Shown here piece by piece: positions 35,851-45,073 of a DNA stretch of 64,000 bases. Where the stretch lies: assembly GCF_005217605.1 (NCBI RefSeq), contig NZ_SZPX01000006.1, positions 1-64,000 of the forward strand, in the 5' to 3' direction. The notes below the pieces were generated by a model. It did not search any database and was not told the origin of the DNA. It saw nothing but the letters and a program-made list of their open reading frames with translations. Source of the DNA: Sulfurimonas crateris (GTDB lineage: Bacteria; Campylobacterota; Campylobacteria; Campylobacterales; Sulfurimonadaceae). The position numbers and the translations under genes are program-made. The first letter of the stretch is position 1; each line of letters starts with the position of its first letter.

Positions 35851-36282
35851 ATGCCAGTCATCCTAACACAAACCGACACTACCGTCGGTTTTTTGTCGCA
35901 AAACGCGCAAAAGCTCTACGAAATAAAATCCCGCTCGCAAACAAAACCATTTATCAAAGTTTACAAAGACTTTAAAAGCTTTAAGCAAGACGGAGGCAGG
36001 GTTTTAAAGGGAAGAAAAAATCTGGTTCGCCGCTCAAAAAAAACTACGTTCATTATTAACAATTTCTCTTTTAGAGTTGCAGAGATAAAACTCGACTCTG
36101 AGATACTGCGAGAGACTCCTTGGTTCTACTCAACTTCGGCAAATAAAAGTGCTGAGAGATTTAATAGGGATTTTTGCGAATCAAAAGCTGATATAATAGT
36201 GGAAGATATTAACTCTCTAGTTGAAAAAGATTCATCGTCTCTTATAAAAATAAACTCTACAAAGAGGAGAAAACTAAGATGA
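35851..36282 (+). CDS. Short YrdC/Sua5-like protein (possible TsaC)
   Basis: I place the start at ATG 35851, three bases after carB; a longer frame from 35809 overlaps carB. The 143 residues show VILTQTDTTVGFLS at the start and KSRSQTKPFIKV, matching the TsaC/YrdC pattern for ATP and threonylcarbamoyl-adenylate binding. The STSANKSAE near residue 110 fits the STSAN-like motif of the family. It is shorter than standard TsaC (about 190). It may be the functional threonylcarbamoyladenosine enzyme, since short forms are seen in Campylobacterota, or a diverged paralogue. Confidence 0.75.
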   Translation: MPVILTQTDTTVGFLSQNAQKLYEIKSRSQTKPFIKVYKDFKSFKQDGGRVLKGRKNLVRRSKKTTFIINNFSFRVAEIKLDSEILRETPWFYSTSANKSAERFNRDFCESKADIIVEDINSLVEKDSSSLIKINSTKRRKLR

Positions 36283-36722
36283 ACAGAGCAATCCAGGCGC
36301 TTCTTAGCGGTATATTTATAACTTTTATTTTAGACTTCTTCCTCTTTTTGGGAGTGCTTCTAAATTATATAAACTTTTACAATATCGATCTCTACTACAA
36401 TATTCTCTTTGCAGACAACCAAAATGTATATCTATTCTTTGGAACAAGTATCATTCTGGGTTATCTTGTAGTATATGTCAAAAACTATAAAGTCAGTCTG
36501 ATAACCGTAGGTGTGCTCTCTTTCCTTGTTCTTTTGACACTTTTTCAAAGCATAGGTCACAGTGTCGGAGAGGCTATGTTTATGCAAAAAGATAAAGTTT
36601 TAGTGACATCCAAGAGAACATACAGCGGCGATATTCTCTATGACGGCAGAGAGCAGATTACATTTTATGAGCGTAATCTCAATAAAATTATTAAAATAAG
36701 TAAAAAGGATTTAAAAAAGTGA
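36279..36722 (+). CDS. Hypothetical inner-membrane protein
   Basis: A 147-residue protein with three membrane spans (about 8-32, 45-63 and 68-92) and a basic soluble tail of about 50 residues. It overlaps the stop of the YrdC-like gene (ATGA) and is followed with overlap by the lipoprotein gene, so the three are likely cotranscribed. I do not recognise the family. Confidence 0.7.
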   Translation: MNRAIQALLSGIFITFILDFFLFLGVLLNYINFYNIDLYYNILFADNQNVYLFFGTSIILGYLVVYVKNYKVSLITVGVLSFLVLLTLFQSIGHSVGEAMFMQKDKVLVTSKRTYSGDILYDGREQITFYERNLNKIIKISKKDLKK

Positions 36723-37279
36723 GACATATCTCTTCTCTAAAAGGCGGAGTTGCACTGGGAAGTGCAGGAGTAGTTATGATGAGTGTTCTTAGCGGATGTA
36801 CGTCACAGCAGCAAGAGCCTCAAAACAGATACTTGGTCATTGAGCAACAGGCAAACGGAAAATATATCGTAGTCGAAGAGATGCCAACAGAGGGTCCAAA
36901 CAGAGCTATCATTCGCGAAAAAGATGAGAACGGCAATACTGTTGAGCGCTTTATGAACGAAGATGAGATGAGAGCGATGGCAGAGCAGGAGTATCTAAAG
37001 ACTCTAGACGGCTCTTCAGAAGCAGTATCGAGCAGTGACTCAAGTGCGGGAATGGGGCTTGCAAGTACTATTCTTGCCGTTGCCGCAGGTGCGCTATTAG
37101 GAAATATAATAGGCAACGCGCTTATGAACAACAAAAACTTTGCTTCCAGATCGGCATCCGTAAATAAAAGTGCATATAGCCGCTCCGCTGCAGCAAGAGC
37201 TTCATCTGCTTCTGGCAAAAAAAGCTTTTTTGGAAGCTCTACCGCTTCTACGTCAAGAACTTCTACATACGGCGGCTGA
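36719..37279 (+). CDS. UPF0323 family lipoprotein
   Basis: A 186-residue protein starting at GTG. It has an N-terminal export signal with lipobox LSGC at residues 25-28, so Cys28 is expected to be lipidated. A short conserved domain (YLVIEQQANGKYIVVEEMPTEG) is followed by a hydrophobic Gly/Ala stretch at 110-135 (GLASTILAVAAGALLGNIIGNAL) and a Ser/Ala-rich tail. This matches the UPF0323 lipoproteins of Helicobacter and Campylobacter. Its role is unknown. The next gene, an ATP-grasp enzyme, follows three bases later, a linkage seen in related genomes. Confidence 0.85.
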   Translation: MRHISSLKGGVALGSAGVVMMSVLSGCTSQQQEPQNRYLVIEQQANGKYIVVEEMPTEGPNRAIIREKDENGNTVERFMNEDEMRAMAEQEYLKTLDGSSEAVSSSDSSAGMGLASTILAVAAGALLGNIIGNALMNNKNFASRSASVNKSAYSRSAAARASSASGKKSFFGSSTASTSRTSTYGG

Positions 37280-37281
37280 GA

Positions 37282-38460
37282 TTGGTAAGACTAAAAGATA
37301 TAAAGCCTCTAAAAAATGAGAAGTTGGAGGAGATTGGTTTCAGATGGCATACGGACAGTGACAGCAGTAAGTACATAAGCGAGACTCTGGTTAAAATCAC
37401 TCAAGATGAGGCCGAAGCGTACTACAATGCTGTTAATGAGCTCTATGATATGTATGCGGAAGCAGCTGAGTATGTCATAGAGAACAACCTCTTTTTTGAG
37501 CTAGGGATCCCGTTTAACCTTATAGATGCGATTAAAAAAAGCTGGGAAAACGATGTTCACTGGCACATCTACGGCAGATTTGATCTAGCGGGCGGTCTGG
37601 ATGGCAAACCTATAAAGCTTCTTGAATTTAACGCCGATACGCCTACATCGCTTTTTGAAACTGCTCTTTTGCAGTGGGCGCTTTTAAAGGAGAACTCTCT
37701 TGATGAAGAGAGTCAGTTTAACAACGTCTATGATGCCATAAAAGAGAACTTCAAGCGTCTTATCACGCTCTTTGACGACACAGAGCTTTTTGATGAGAGA
37801 TATGACGGCTGGAAGATACTATTCTCATCCATCCATGGAAATGACGAAGAGGAAGCAACCACCAGACTGCTTCAGCAGATAGCTACGGATGCAGGTTTTA
37901 ACACAGGGTTCGAGTATCTGCAAAATGTAAAGTTTGATGAAGACGGGATCTATGACAGAGACGAGAATCAGTATGAGTACTGGTTCAAGCTCTATCCGTG
38001 GGAAGATATTGCGATTGATGAGCCAGAGCTTGCAACGACTCTGAGTAACATTATGCAAAACCAGAGTGCGATCATCATAAACCCTGCATATACCCTGCTT
38101 TTTCAATCAAAAGGGATGCTAAAGATTCTCTGCGACCTCTTTCCTGATTCGCCGTACCTTTTAAAAACATCTTTTGAACCTCTAAAAGGTGTCAAACATG
38201 TAGAGAAGAGCGTCTTTGGCAGAGAGGGTGCTAACGTAAAAATAGTTGACTCTGATGGAAGCGTGTTGCATGAGCAGGATGGACCTTACGGCAACTACAA
38301 AAAAATATATCAAGAGTATGTAGAATTAAATAGCGATGAGAACAAAGAGAAGTACCAGGCAGGAGTTTTCTTCGCTTACGAGGCTTGCGGTCTTAGTTTT
38401 AGAAAAGGCGGCGAAATACTAAACAACATGAGCAAATTTGTAGGTCATATTATAGAGTAG
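37282..38460 (+). CDS. Glutathionylspermidine synthase-like ATP-grasp protein
   Basis: A 392-residue protein of the GSP_synth (preATP-grasp) family with a TTG start. Recognisable stretches are WHIYGRFDLAGG near residue 95, LLEFNADTPTSLFE near 112, KLYPWEDIA near 235 and GREGANVKIV near 310, the last from the ATP-grasp core. The family ligates an amine to a peptide carboxylate; substrates in bacteria are mostly unknown. E. coli YgiC/YjfC are relatives and also sit beside a small membrane or lipoprotein gene. Here the partner is the UPF0323 lipoprotein. Confidence 0.88.
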   Translation: MVRLKDIKPLKNEKLEEIGFRWHTDSDSSKYISETLVKITQDEAEAYYNAVNELYDMYAEAAEYVIENNLFFELGIPFNLIDAIKKSWENDVHWHIYGRFDLAGGLDGKPIKLLEFNADTPTSLFETALLQWALLKENSLDEESQFNNVYDAIKENFKRLITLFDDTELFDERYDGWKILFSSIHGNDEEEATTRLLQQIATDAGFNTGFEYLQNVKFDEDGIYDRDENQYEYWFKLYPWEDIAIDEPELATTLSNIMQNQSAIIINPAYTLLFQSKGMLKILCDLFPDSPYLLKTSFEPLKGVKHVEKSVFGREGANVKIVDSDGSVLHEQDGPYGNYKKIYQEYVELNSDENKEKYQAGVFFAYEACGLSFRKGGEILNNMSKFVGHIIE

Positions 38461-38481
38461 ACCTACAAGACTTAAAGAGGT

Positions 38482-39684
38482 CTACTTTTTAAGCTTCTGC
38501 TTTAAGATGATCTTTCCGGCCTCGACTCCGGGCTGGTCATAAGCATTTATATACATAAACTTTGCACAAACCGATGTCAAAAGTTCATACTCATACATCA
38601 GAGCCGCAATACTTTTTTCATTTACGCTGTCAATAGATATAACATCACAAGGTATGTCGTTAAGATTATTTATAGACTCTATCGTCGCATCTGCCTGCTC
38701 ATTTATAAGCGATGAGAACTCAATACCGTCAATATAATCAAGCTCCTCTAGCCCCTCTAGCCTTACACTAGGTATCACAAGGTTGCTGTCAAAATCCTCG
38801 ACCTTGATAACCGTGACCGTCTTATCACGCCTGCCCTCTACTATCAGCTGTAAAAAGGAGTGCTGATCAATGGGCCCTATTATCCCAATTGGCGTAAGAC
38901 CTTGTCTTGTGCTGTTAATATCGATCTTGCCCAGACTCTCTCCCCAGAGCTGAATATACCACTTGTTGAAGCCCTCAAGTCTGGATGAGTAGGAGAAGAC
39001 TACATTTATGTTGAAGCTGTTTTTATACTCTACAAAAAATCTAGCTTTTTTCAGCACTCTCTCGTATGTTTGTGTTTTACTGAAAAAGGAGTCGTGCATC
39101 TCTTTTGCACCGCTTAGGAGCTGATCGATATCTATACCTACAATTGCTAAGGGAACCAAACCGACCGCGCTAAATACGGAAAATCTCCCGCCTACATTTT
39201 TTGGTATATTAAAGCTCATGATCTCGTTTGCTTTTGCATATTCACTCAGCTTAGAGTCACTCTCTGTTATAACAAGCGTATTGTTTTTGTCACACTTTAT
39301 AAGAGAGTTTATATATTTAAAAATAGAGATGGTCTCTATCGTAGTGCCCGACTTTGAGATAACTATAAAAAGAGTATCGTCTAACTCGATATTCTCCAAT
39401 TTTGATTTTATGTCTATTGGATCCGTGGTCTCTAAAAAGTAGAGCTTTTTGCTTAAGTTTTTCGAGTATTTTAAAAATTTATATATAGCATAAGTACCAA
39501 GTGTACTTCCCCCTATGCCTATGACGACAATGTTTTTTTGTTTAACACCCTCAGCGTACTTCTTAAAGACGGAGCCGTCTTGATGTACAAGATTGTAGTA
39601 TCCTATATCTTCTTTCTCTATTACTATCTCTTCAAAAATATCCTCATCCGATATGGTAGGATTGAAATTATGCTGATATTTCAT
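38482..39684 (-). CDS. pgi: Glucose-6-phosphate isomerase
   Basis: Interconverts glucose-6-phosphate and fructose-6-phosphate. At 400 residues it is a short form, as in other Campylobacterota (E. coli Pgi is about 549). It has the SIS-fold motifs VIGIGGSTLGTYAIY near residue 53 and VISKSGTTIET near 108, PIGIIGPIDQHSFLQ near 270 and the C-terminal YDQPGVEAGK signature. It follows galU with a two-base gap and is probably cotranscribed, supplying glucose-1-phosphate precursors to surface sugars. Confidence 0.95.
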   Translation of the reverse strand: MKYQHNFNPTISDEDIFEEIVIEKEDIGYYNLVHQDGSVFKKYAEGVKQKNIVVIGIGGSTLGTYAIYKFLKYSKNLSKKLYFLETTDPIDIKSKLENIELDDTLFIVISKSGTTIETISIFKYINSLIKCDKNNTLVITESDSKLSEYAKANEIMSFNIPKNVGGRFSVFSAVGLVPLAIVGIDIDQLLSGAKEMHDSFFSKTQTYERVLKKARFFVEYKNSFNINVVFSYSSRLEGFNKWYIQLWGESLGKIDINSTRQGLTPIGIIGPIDQHSFLQLIVEGRRDKTVTVIKVEDFDSNLVIPSVRLEGLEELDYIDGIEFSSLINEQADATIESINNLNDIPCDVISIDSVNEKSIAALMYEYELLTSVCAKFMYINAYDQPGVEAGKIILKQKLKK

Positions 39685-39686
39685 CT

Positions 39687-40526
39687 TCAGATACTTTTTT
39701 TGTTATAAAAATAGTTTGTAGCCTCTACAAAACCGTCTACACTTCCGCAGTCAAATCTTTTTCCTTCAAATCTGTAAGCAATCACTCTTCCCTCTTTTGC
39801 CTGAGCGAGCAGAGCATCGGTTATCTGTATCTCTCCGCCCTTTCCGGGTTTTGTATCTCTTAAGATGTCAAAAATATCAGGTGTAAGAATATATCTGCCT
39901 ATGATCGCAAGATTTGAAGGGGCATCTTTTGGGTCCGGCTTTTCAACCATATCAGTTACCCTGATAACACCATCTTCTTCCATGTTGCCTGCTATTACTC
40001 CATACTTGTTGCTGTCCTGCGGCGGTATCTCTTCAACCGCAACAATAGAGCAGCGGTACTTCTCATAAAGTGTGACCATCTGAGATAAAACAGAACTCCC
40101 GTTATTATCACACAAGTCATCGGCTAATACTACCGCAAAAGGCTCATCCCCGATAAGCGTCTCACCGCTGAGTATCGCATGCCCTAGCCCCTTCATCTCG
40201 ATCTGTCTCGTATATGAGAATGTGCACTTTGTAATGACGTCTCTTATCTCTGTAAGGTAGTGCTCTTTTGAGGTTCCTTTTATCTGATGCTCCAGCTCAT
40301 AAGATATATCAAAATGATCCTCAATCGCGCGTTTTCCACGACCTGTTACAATCGCCATAGTATCAATTTGGGCACTTATCGCCTCTTCTACACCATACTG
40401 AAGCAGCGGCTTGGTAAGCACTGGGAGCATCTCTTTTGGTATAGCTTTTGTAGCAGGCAGAAATCTTGTCCCATACCCTGCTGCTGGAAAAAGGCATTTT
40501 GAAATTTTTGTTCTATCTTTTGGCAT
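39687..40526 (-). CDS. galU: UTP-glucose-1-phosphate uridylyltransferase
   Basis: Makes UDP-glucose. The 279-residue nucleotidyltransferase has CLFPAAGYGTRFLPATKAIPKEM near the start, with the Gly-rich UTP loop and Lys-Glu pair. GLGHAIL and the Asp of VVLADDLC near residue 135 bind nucleotide and metal, and KPGKGGEIQITDAL lies near 235. It stands between pgi and the oligosaccharyltransferase, consistent with surface polysaccharide or glycan synthesis. Confidence 0.97.
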   Translation of the reverse strand: MPKDRTKISKCLFPAAGYGTRFLPATKAIPKEMLPVLTKPLLQYGVEEAISAQIDTMAIVTGRGKRAIEDHFDISYELEHQIKGTSKEHYLTEIRDVITKCTFSYTRQIEMKGLGHAILSGETLIGDEPFAVVLADDLCDNNGSSVLSQMVTLYEKYRCSIVAVEEIPPQDSNKYGVIAGNMEEDGVIRVTDMVEKPDPKDAPSNLAIIGRYILTPDIFDILRDTKPGKGGEIQITDALLAQAKEGRVIAYRFEGKRFDCGSVDGFVEATNYFYNKKSI

Positions 40527-40580
40527 CTTCTATCCTAGTTGAGTATAGTTTTTATTTGGATTTTATCCAATTTAAACATA

Positions 40581-42710
40581 TTAAATCTTTAACCTGTATA
40601 TCTTTGATTGAGGAGTGTCCACAACCTTTTCAAAGAGAGTTTTATCATACTCTCCAAGTATGCCCAACTGAATATATAGCGAGTTGTATGTTTTTTCATC
40701 CACGACCAAAAAGGTGTTATGACTTGCCATATAAATAATCGTCACATCTTCAGAAGGATTTCCCATCTGTATATTTTTTGAAAAGTTGGCACTCTTGTCG
40801 TATGATGTCTGAACAAATCTCTTTATAGGCACAGTCTGATTGTTAATTGTGATCGTAGCATTTTGAATATTGAATATAATACCTCCACCTAGATGAATGA
40901 TGTTTTGCTCCTGTTTAAACATTCTAGTAGCATAATATAGCGGGCTTTTTCTCATCTCGCCGCTCATAAGATCTATACTTGAGAATTTCTCTACGGTTGG
41001 ATATATATCTATCATTCTATGCGGCAGATAGAGGTAGACATCTCTACTCTTCTTTGGAAGCTCCATCTCACCCTCAAGGGAGAGCAAAAAGTCATTGGTG
41101 TCACTAAAACCGTAATCTTTTGTCATCTGCTCTATATTTGAGAATATTGTGAGGTTCTTATCTCTTATGAGATCTTCATTTTCTTCTTTAAACTTAAATG
41201 TTTTCTCGGTGTACTCAACATCGAGTCTTGACATCTTTGCCGCTGCTTCTTGAGGATGTGTCAAAATAAAACTTACAGGGAAATTCACAACCCCGCTGTG
41301 TTTACCGCCGTCTATCAGTGTTTTAACATCGCTGTAGTATCTAAGCGGATAACCGTAATCCCACCAAGCGATCACATAATCCTCTCTCTCTGCTGTCTCT
41401 TTAAATTTGTCAAGCACCTTGACCTCATCCGCACTAAAAACCGTAGGAACTCTGTAGTTTTGTATATGAGTGATGTTTGGATATAAAACAGCCAAGCTCA
41501 AAGCAGTAACGGTTAAAAACTTCAACCTCTTTGTCGGCATAAATCTTGCGGCTTCTGTTATTAAAAAAGCAGCCCCAAAAGCTAAAACAGGAACCGCATA
41601 GATGGTAAAGCGAAGCCCTCCTACATACGCTAAAAATCCAAGACCGATAAGAGGAAGCCCAAGAAGCATAATCTTGTGCTTATATGCCAGATAGATAAAT
41701 CCTGCTACAGAGAGAATAAACGTGACCACGTGCCCGCTTATTCTGTTTGCAAATATCTCAAACGGAATCTGTCCAGCCTCTCTGACGGTCTGCACAACCG
41801 AGTAGAAGTGAAGTCCGAGCCCATCTTTTCCAGCTGTTACGGCATCTTTAAATACATACCCTTTAAGCTGCCCCCAGATAGGATTAAATCCGCCTGAAGT
41901 AAAAAAGAGAACTATCGACACACCAAAAATATAGTAGACATATCTGTCAAACTTCTCTTTTGTGTAGATATAGAAAGCAGCAATTACCAGAAGAGTTCTT
42001 ATGTACCCTTCAAAACCGATCATAGCAAGCATCATAAGAGAGAGAAGTTTGTAGTTATATATATTTTTCCTATCCCAGATCAGCGTATAAAGGAGGATAA
42101 GTCCAAAGAACGAGAACTCAAGCGAGTAGCTTTGAGGATACCACCATCTGTATATCAGGATATCAATTGCAGTGATAATGAGGTATCTGTTCTCATTTGT
42201 TCTAATTGCCCAGATAATTGACCACAGAAGAAACATCGGAAGTACTATATTTAACATATCGGTATCGAAGTAGCCTATCATCGTCCTGTTGTAATAACTG
42301 TTGGCGATACTTGCCAAAAGTGCGGCAACAAGCCCCATCTCTTGGTTATTTAGGCTTTTTGCGATAAGTATTATAGGAATAACTACAAGTGAGCCTAAAA
42401 CAACAGGCATAAAAAGGATGACAGTCTCAAAAGAGAAAGGCAGTATAAATGCAAAAAGAGCCGTTAACTGTGAAGTTGCACGATCTATTGGAGAGAGGTC
42501 ATTCTCCTGACTCACACCACTAAGTATGTCTCTTGCACCCTCAGCCCAGAAATAGCCGTCATTTGTGTTTATCATAAACTGGCCGTTAAACTTAAAAGGC
42601 TCATAATCAGAAAACTGATAAAACCAGATCATCCTAAGAGCGACCGAGAAGAGGAATGCTATAGCAATGTAGAGCAGCGTTATTTTAGTCTCTTTGTTTA
42701 ATGTATCCAC
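40581..42710 (-). CDS. pglB: STT3/PglB-type oligosaccharyltransferase
   Basis: Transfers a lipid-linked glycan to Asn in N-x-S/T sequons of periplasmic proteins. At 709 residues it matches PglB (about 713) in length. It has about 12-13 membrane spans, an acidic NDGYFWAEGARD motif near residue 50 for metal binding, and the catalytic-site signature WWDYG near residue 447 at the start of the periplasmic domain. A bacterial N-glycosylation system is therefore likely. The rest of a pgl locus is not in the window. Neighbours galU and pgi supply sugars. Confidence 0.95.
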   Translation of the reverse strand: MDTLNKETKITLLYIAIAFLFSVALRMIWFYQFSDYEPFKFNGQFMINTNDGYFWAEGARDILSGVSQENDLSPIDRATSQLTALFAFILPFSFETVILFMPVVLGSLVVIPIILIAKSLNNQEMGLVAALLASIANSYYNRTMIGYFDTDMLNIVLPMFLLWSIIWAIRTNENRYLIITAIDILIYRWWYPQSYSLEFSFFGLILLYTLIWDRKNIYNYKLLSLMMLAMIGFEGYIRTLLVIAAFYIYTKEKFDRYVYYIFGVSIVLFFTSGGFNPIWGQLKGYVFKDAVTAGKDGLGLHFYSVVQTVREAGQIPFEIFANRISGHVVTFILSVAGFIYLAYKHKIMLLGLPLIGLGFLAYVGGLRFTIYAVPVLAFGAAFLITEAARFMPTKRLKFLTVTALSLAVLYPNITHIQNYRVPTVFSADEVKVLDKFKETAEREDYVIAWWDYGYPLRYYSDVKTLIDGGKHSGVVNFPVSFILTHPQEAAAKMSRLDVEYTEKTFKFKEENEDLIRDKNLTIFSNIEQMTKDYGFSDTNDFLLSLEGEMELPKKSRDVYLYLPHRMIDIYPTVEKFSSIDLMSGEMRKSPLYYATRMFKQEQNIIHLGGGIIFNIQNATITINNQTVPIKRFVQTSYDKSANFSKNIQMGNPSEDVTIIYMASHNTFLVVDEKTYNSLYIQLGILGEYDKTLFEKVVDTPQSKIYRLKI

Positions 42711-42725
42711 GGCTTTTTCCTTTAG

Positions 42726-43781
42726 TTATATCTCGTTATACAGACTGTCTCTCTCTACGGGAATAAATCCGCTGTTTTTTATGAGTGCTCTAAACTCTTC
42801 AAGCTTTACGCCGTTTGCACTCTTCGCACCGGCCGCGGAGTTTATGGACTCTTTTTCTATAGTTCCATCTAGGTCGTTTGCGCCGAACTCTTGAGCTACG
42901 AGTGCGAGATTAACCGTTGAAGTAACCCAGTAGGCTTTAAGATTTGGCACATTATCCAAAACTATGCGACTGATCGCCATAGTACGCAGAATCTCATTTG
43001 CAGTTATAGGCTCTTTGATATTAAGATAGTTATTTTCAGTCTGGTAAACAAGCGGGATAAAGCAGTTAAATCCACTTGTAATATCTTGAAGCTCACGAAT
43101 TCGCATCATATGGTCTATGCGGTTTGCACGGCTCTCAACATGTCCAAAAAGCATGGTCACGTTGCTTTTTCTGCCCCGCTCATGCCATTTTTTATGTATT
43201 TCAAACCACTGATCGGATGTGACTTTGCCTTTGCAGATATAGTCACGAACTTTCTCGTCAAATATCTCAGCACCGCCTCCTGGCATAGAGTCAACACCGT
43301 TTTGGATCATTAAGTCTAGTATCTCATCATAGCTTTTGCCATACTCTCGTGAGAGAAAATCAACCTCTGCGGCAGTCAAAGCCTTTACATGTAGATGAGG
43401 ATAAGCGGTTTTAATCTTTTTAAAAATATCTAAATACCACTCTAGACCCGTGTTTGGATTGTGAGCAGAGACTATATGAACCTCTTTGGCGCCTCTGGAG
43501 TCGATGTCTTTAACGATCTCCATTATCTGCTCATGGCTCATCGTGTATTGGTTTGGATTTTTTCTAGTCGCCGAGTATGCACAAAATTTGCAAACGTCAG
43601 CGCAGACGTTGGTGGGATTTATATGGCGGTTTATATTGTAGTAGGTCTTTTTGCCATGCTTCTTTTTACGGATATTATCTGCTAGTTCGCCAAGCTCAAA
43701 AAAGTCCATCTCATAGAGAGAGAGTGCCTCATCGAAGCTCACTCTATGACCTGCTAAAATCTTATCTTTTAAATTCATCAA
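42726..43781 (-). CDS. mqnE: Aminofutalosine synthase MqnE (radical SAM)
   Basis: Joins a chorismate-derived enolpyruvate to inosine/adenosine units in the futalosine pathway to menaquinone. The 351 residues carry the radical-SAM cluster motif CADVCKFC near residues 60-67 after INPTNV, and the family motifs GGAEIFDEKVRDYICKGK near 180 and DGTIEKESINSAAGAKS near 310. MqnC is the paralogue to exclude; the latter motif favours MqnE. Menaquinone is the respiratory quinone of Campylobacterota. Confidence 0.9.
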   Translation of the reverse strand: MMNLKDKILAGHRVSFDEALSLYEMDFFELGELADNIRKKKHGKKTYYNINRHINPTNVCADVCKFCAYSATRKNPNQYTMSHEQIMEIVKDIDSRGAKEVHIVSAHNPNTGLEWYLDIFKKIKTAYPHLHVKALTAAEVDFLSREYGKSYDEILDLMIQNGVDSMPGGGAEIFDEKVRDYICKGKVTSDQWFEIHKKWHERGRKSNVTMLFGHVESRANRIDHMMRIRELQDITSGFNCFIPLVYQTENNYLNIKEPITANEILRTMAISRIVLDNVPNLKAYWVTSTVNLALVAQEFGANDLDGTIEKESINSAAGAKSANGVKLEEFRALIKNSGFIPVERDSLYNEI

Positions 43782-44981
43782 TTACTTTAAAGCCTCAAAC
43801 TTATCAAGCTCATCGAGCTGCTCCCAAGGGTAGTCACTCTGCCCGACCTGTCCACGAGCCGCGACATCTGCGTATAAAAATGTCTCTTTTGAAGGCATAT
43901 CAAGGTTAAACTTTTTAGTTATCCAGTTTGGAGTAAGCGAAAAGTTCTGCTGCACAAACTCAGAGAGCTTATTATCATCCATGCCGTTGATAACGGTTCC
44001 GTATGTGTCGACTGTCACGGATGTAGGACGTGCAACACCGATCGCATAAGATATCTGAACGAGCGCTTTTTTAGCAACTCCAGATGCTACGATATGCTTT
44101 GCGATCCACCTAGCCGCATAAAGTCCGCTTCTATCCACTTTTGTGTAGTCTTTTGAGCTTTGAGCTCCACCGCCGATCGGTGCATAACCTCCGAAACTGT
44201 CAACTATAAGTTTTCTGCCCGTTAAACCTGAATCGTGAAGTGAAGAGTGCGATACATATTTTCCCGTCGGGTTTATATGAATGATACAGTCGCTTTTGTC
44301 ATAAAGTTCACTTGGAAGCCCTGCATCATCTATCAGCTCTTGTATCAATGCTCTAACACTTTTTATATCCATAGTGTTCACGCACGGAGCAGAGACCACT
44401 ATAGTGTGAATTTTTTGCGGTCTGCAGCTCTCAAAGTTCTCTTTTGTGCCATAATCCATAGTGACCTGAGTCTTGATATCAACACCAAGTTTAGACGGGT
44501 TTGCTTTTGCATAGTTATAAACCTTCTCCATCAAAACTCTTGCGTATGTAATAGCACTCGGCATATAGTTTTTAGTCTCAATATCTGCGTAACCGAACAT
44601 TATCCCCTGATCGCCCGCTCCTGTCTCACCGTCCTCTTGATCAACACCTTGGTTGATATCAGGAGACTGCGCATTTAAAAGGACTTGAAGCTCTATATCC
44701 TCAGGATGCAGACACTCCTCTTTTGTAAAGTACGGATTTCCGTCGTAGCCAATATTTACAAGTGCATCATGAACAATTTTTTTATAATCTTCCGTCGTAA
44801 TTCTGGTTTTTGATGTAACTTCCCCACCGATTACAATATGTTTTCCCGCAACAAAAACCTCTGATGCAACTCTTGATCTTGGATCCCCTATTATCAGTTT
44901 GTCAACTATACTGTCCGCTATAATATCGGCACACTTATCCGGATGTCCCGGGCTAACTACTTCACTCGTAAAAAGGTACAT
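43782..44981 (-). CDS. metK: S-adenosylmethionine synthetase
   Basis: Makes SAM from methionine and ATP. I set the start at ATG 44981 behind AAGGAAATAT, giving MYLFTSEVVSPGHPDKCAD; the frame is open upstream to 45044 without family similarity. The 399 residues contain GAGDQGIMFGYA near residue 120 and the phosphate loop GGGAQSSKDYTKVDRSG near residue 270, both invariant in MetK. It stands 92 bases downstream of the LsrK-like kinase. A perfect palindrome CAAACTAGTTTG lies in that gap at 45025-45036. Confidence 0.96.
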   Translation of the reverse strand: MYLFTSEVVSPGHPDKCADIIADSIVDKLIIGDPRSRVASEVFVAGKHIVIGGEVTSKTRITTEDYKKIVHDALVNIGYDGNPYFTKEECLHPEDIELQVLLNAQSPDINQGVDQEDGETGAGDQGIMFGYADIETKNYMPSAITYARVLMEKVYNYAKANPSKLGVDIKTQVTMDYGTKENFESCRPQKIHTIVVSAPCVNTMDIKSVRALIQELIDDAGLPSELYDKSDCIIHINPTGKYVSHSSLHDSGLTGRKLIVDSFGGYAPIGGGAQSSKDYTKVDRSGLYAARWIAKHIVASGVAKKALVQISYAIGVARPTSVTVDTYGTVINGMDDNKLSEFVQQNFSLTPNWITKKFNLDMPSKETFLYADVAARGQVGQSDYPWEQLDELDKFEALK

Positions 44982-45073
44982 ATATTTCCTTGGGTTATTA
45001 TCAGCCCGCAAGACTTTCGCCTCGCAAACTAGTTTGAAAAACACCCCTTAATTTCGGCTTTTACTCTTTAAAA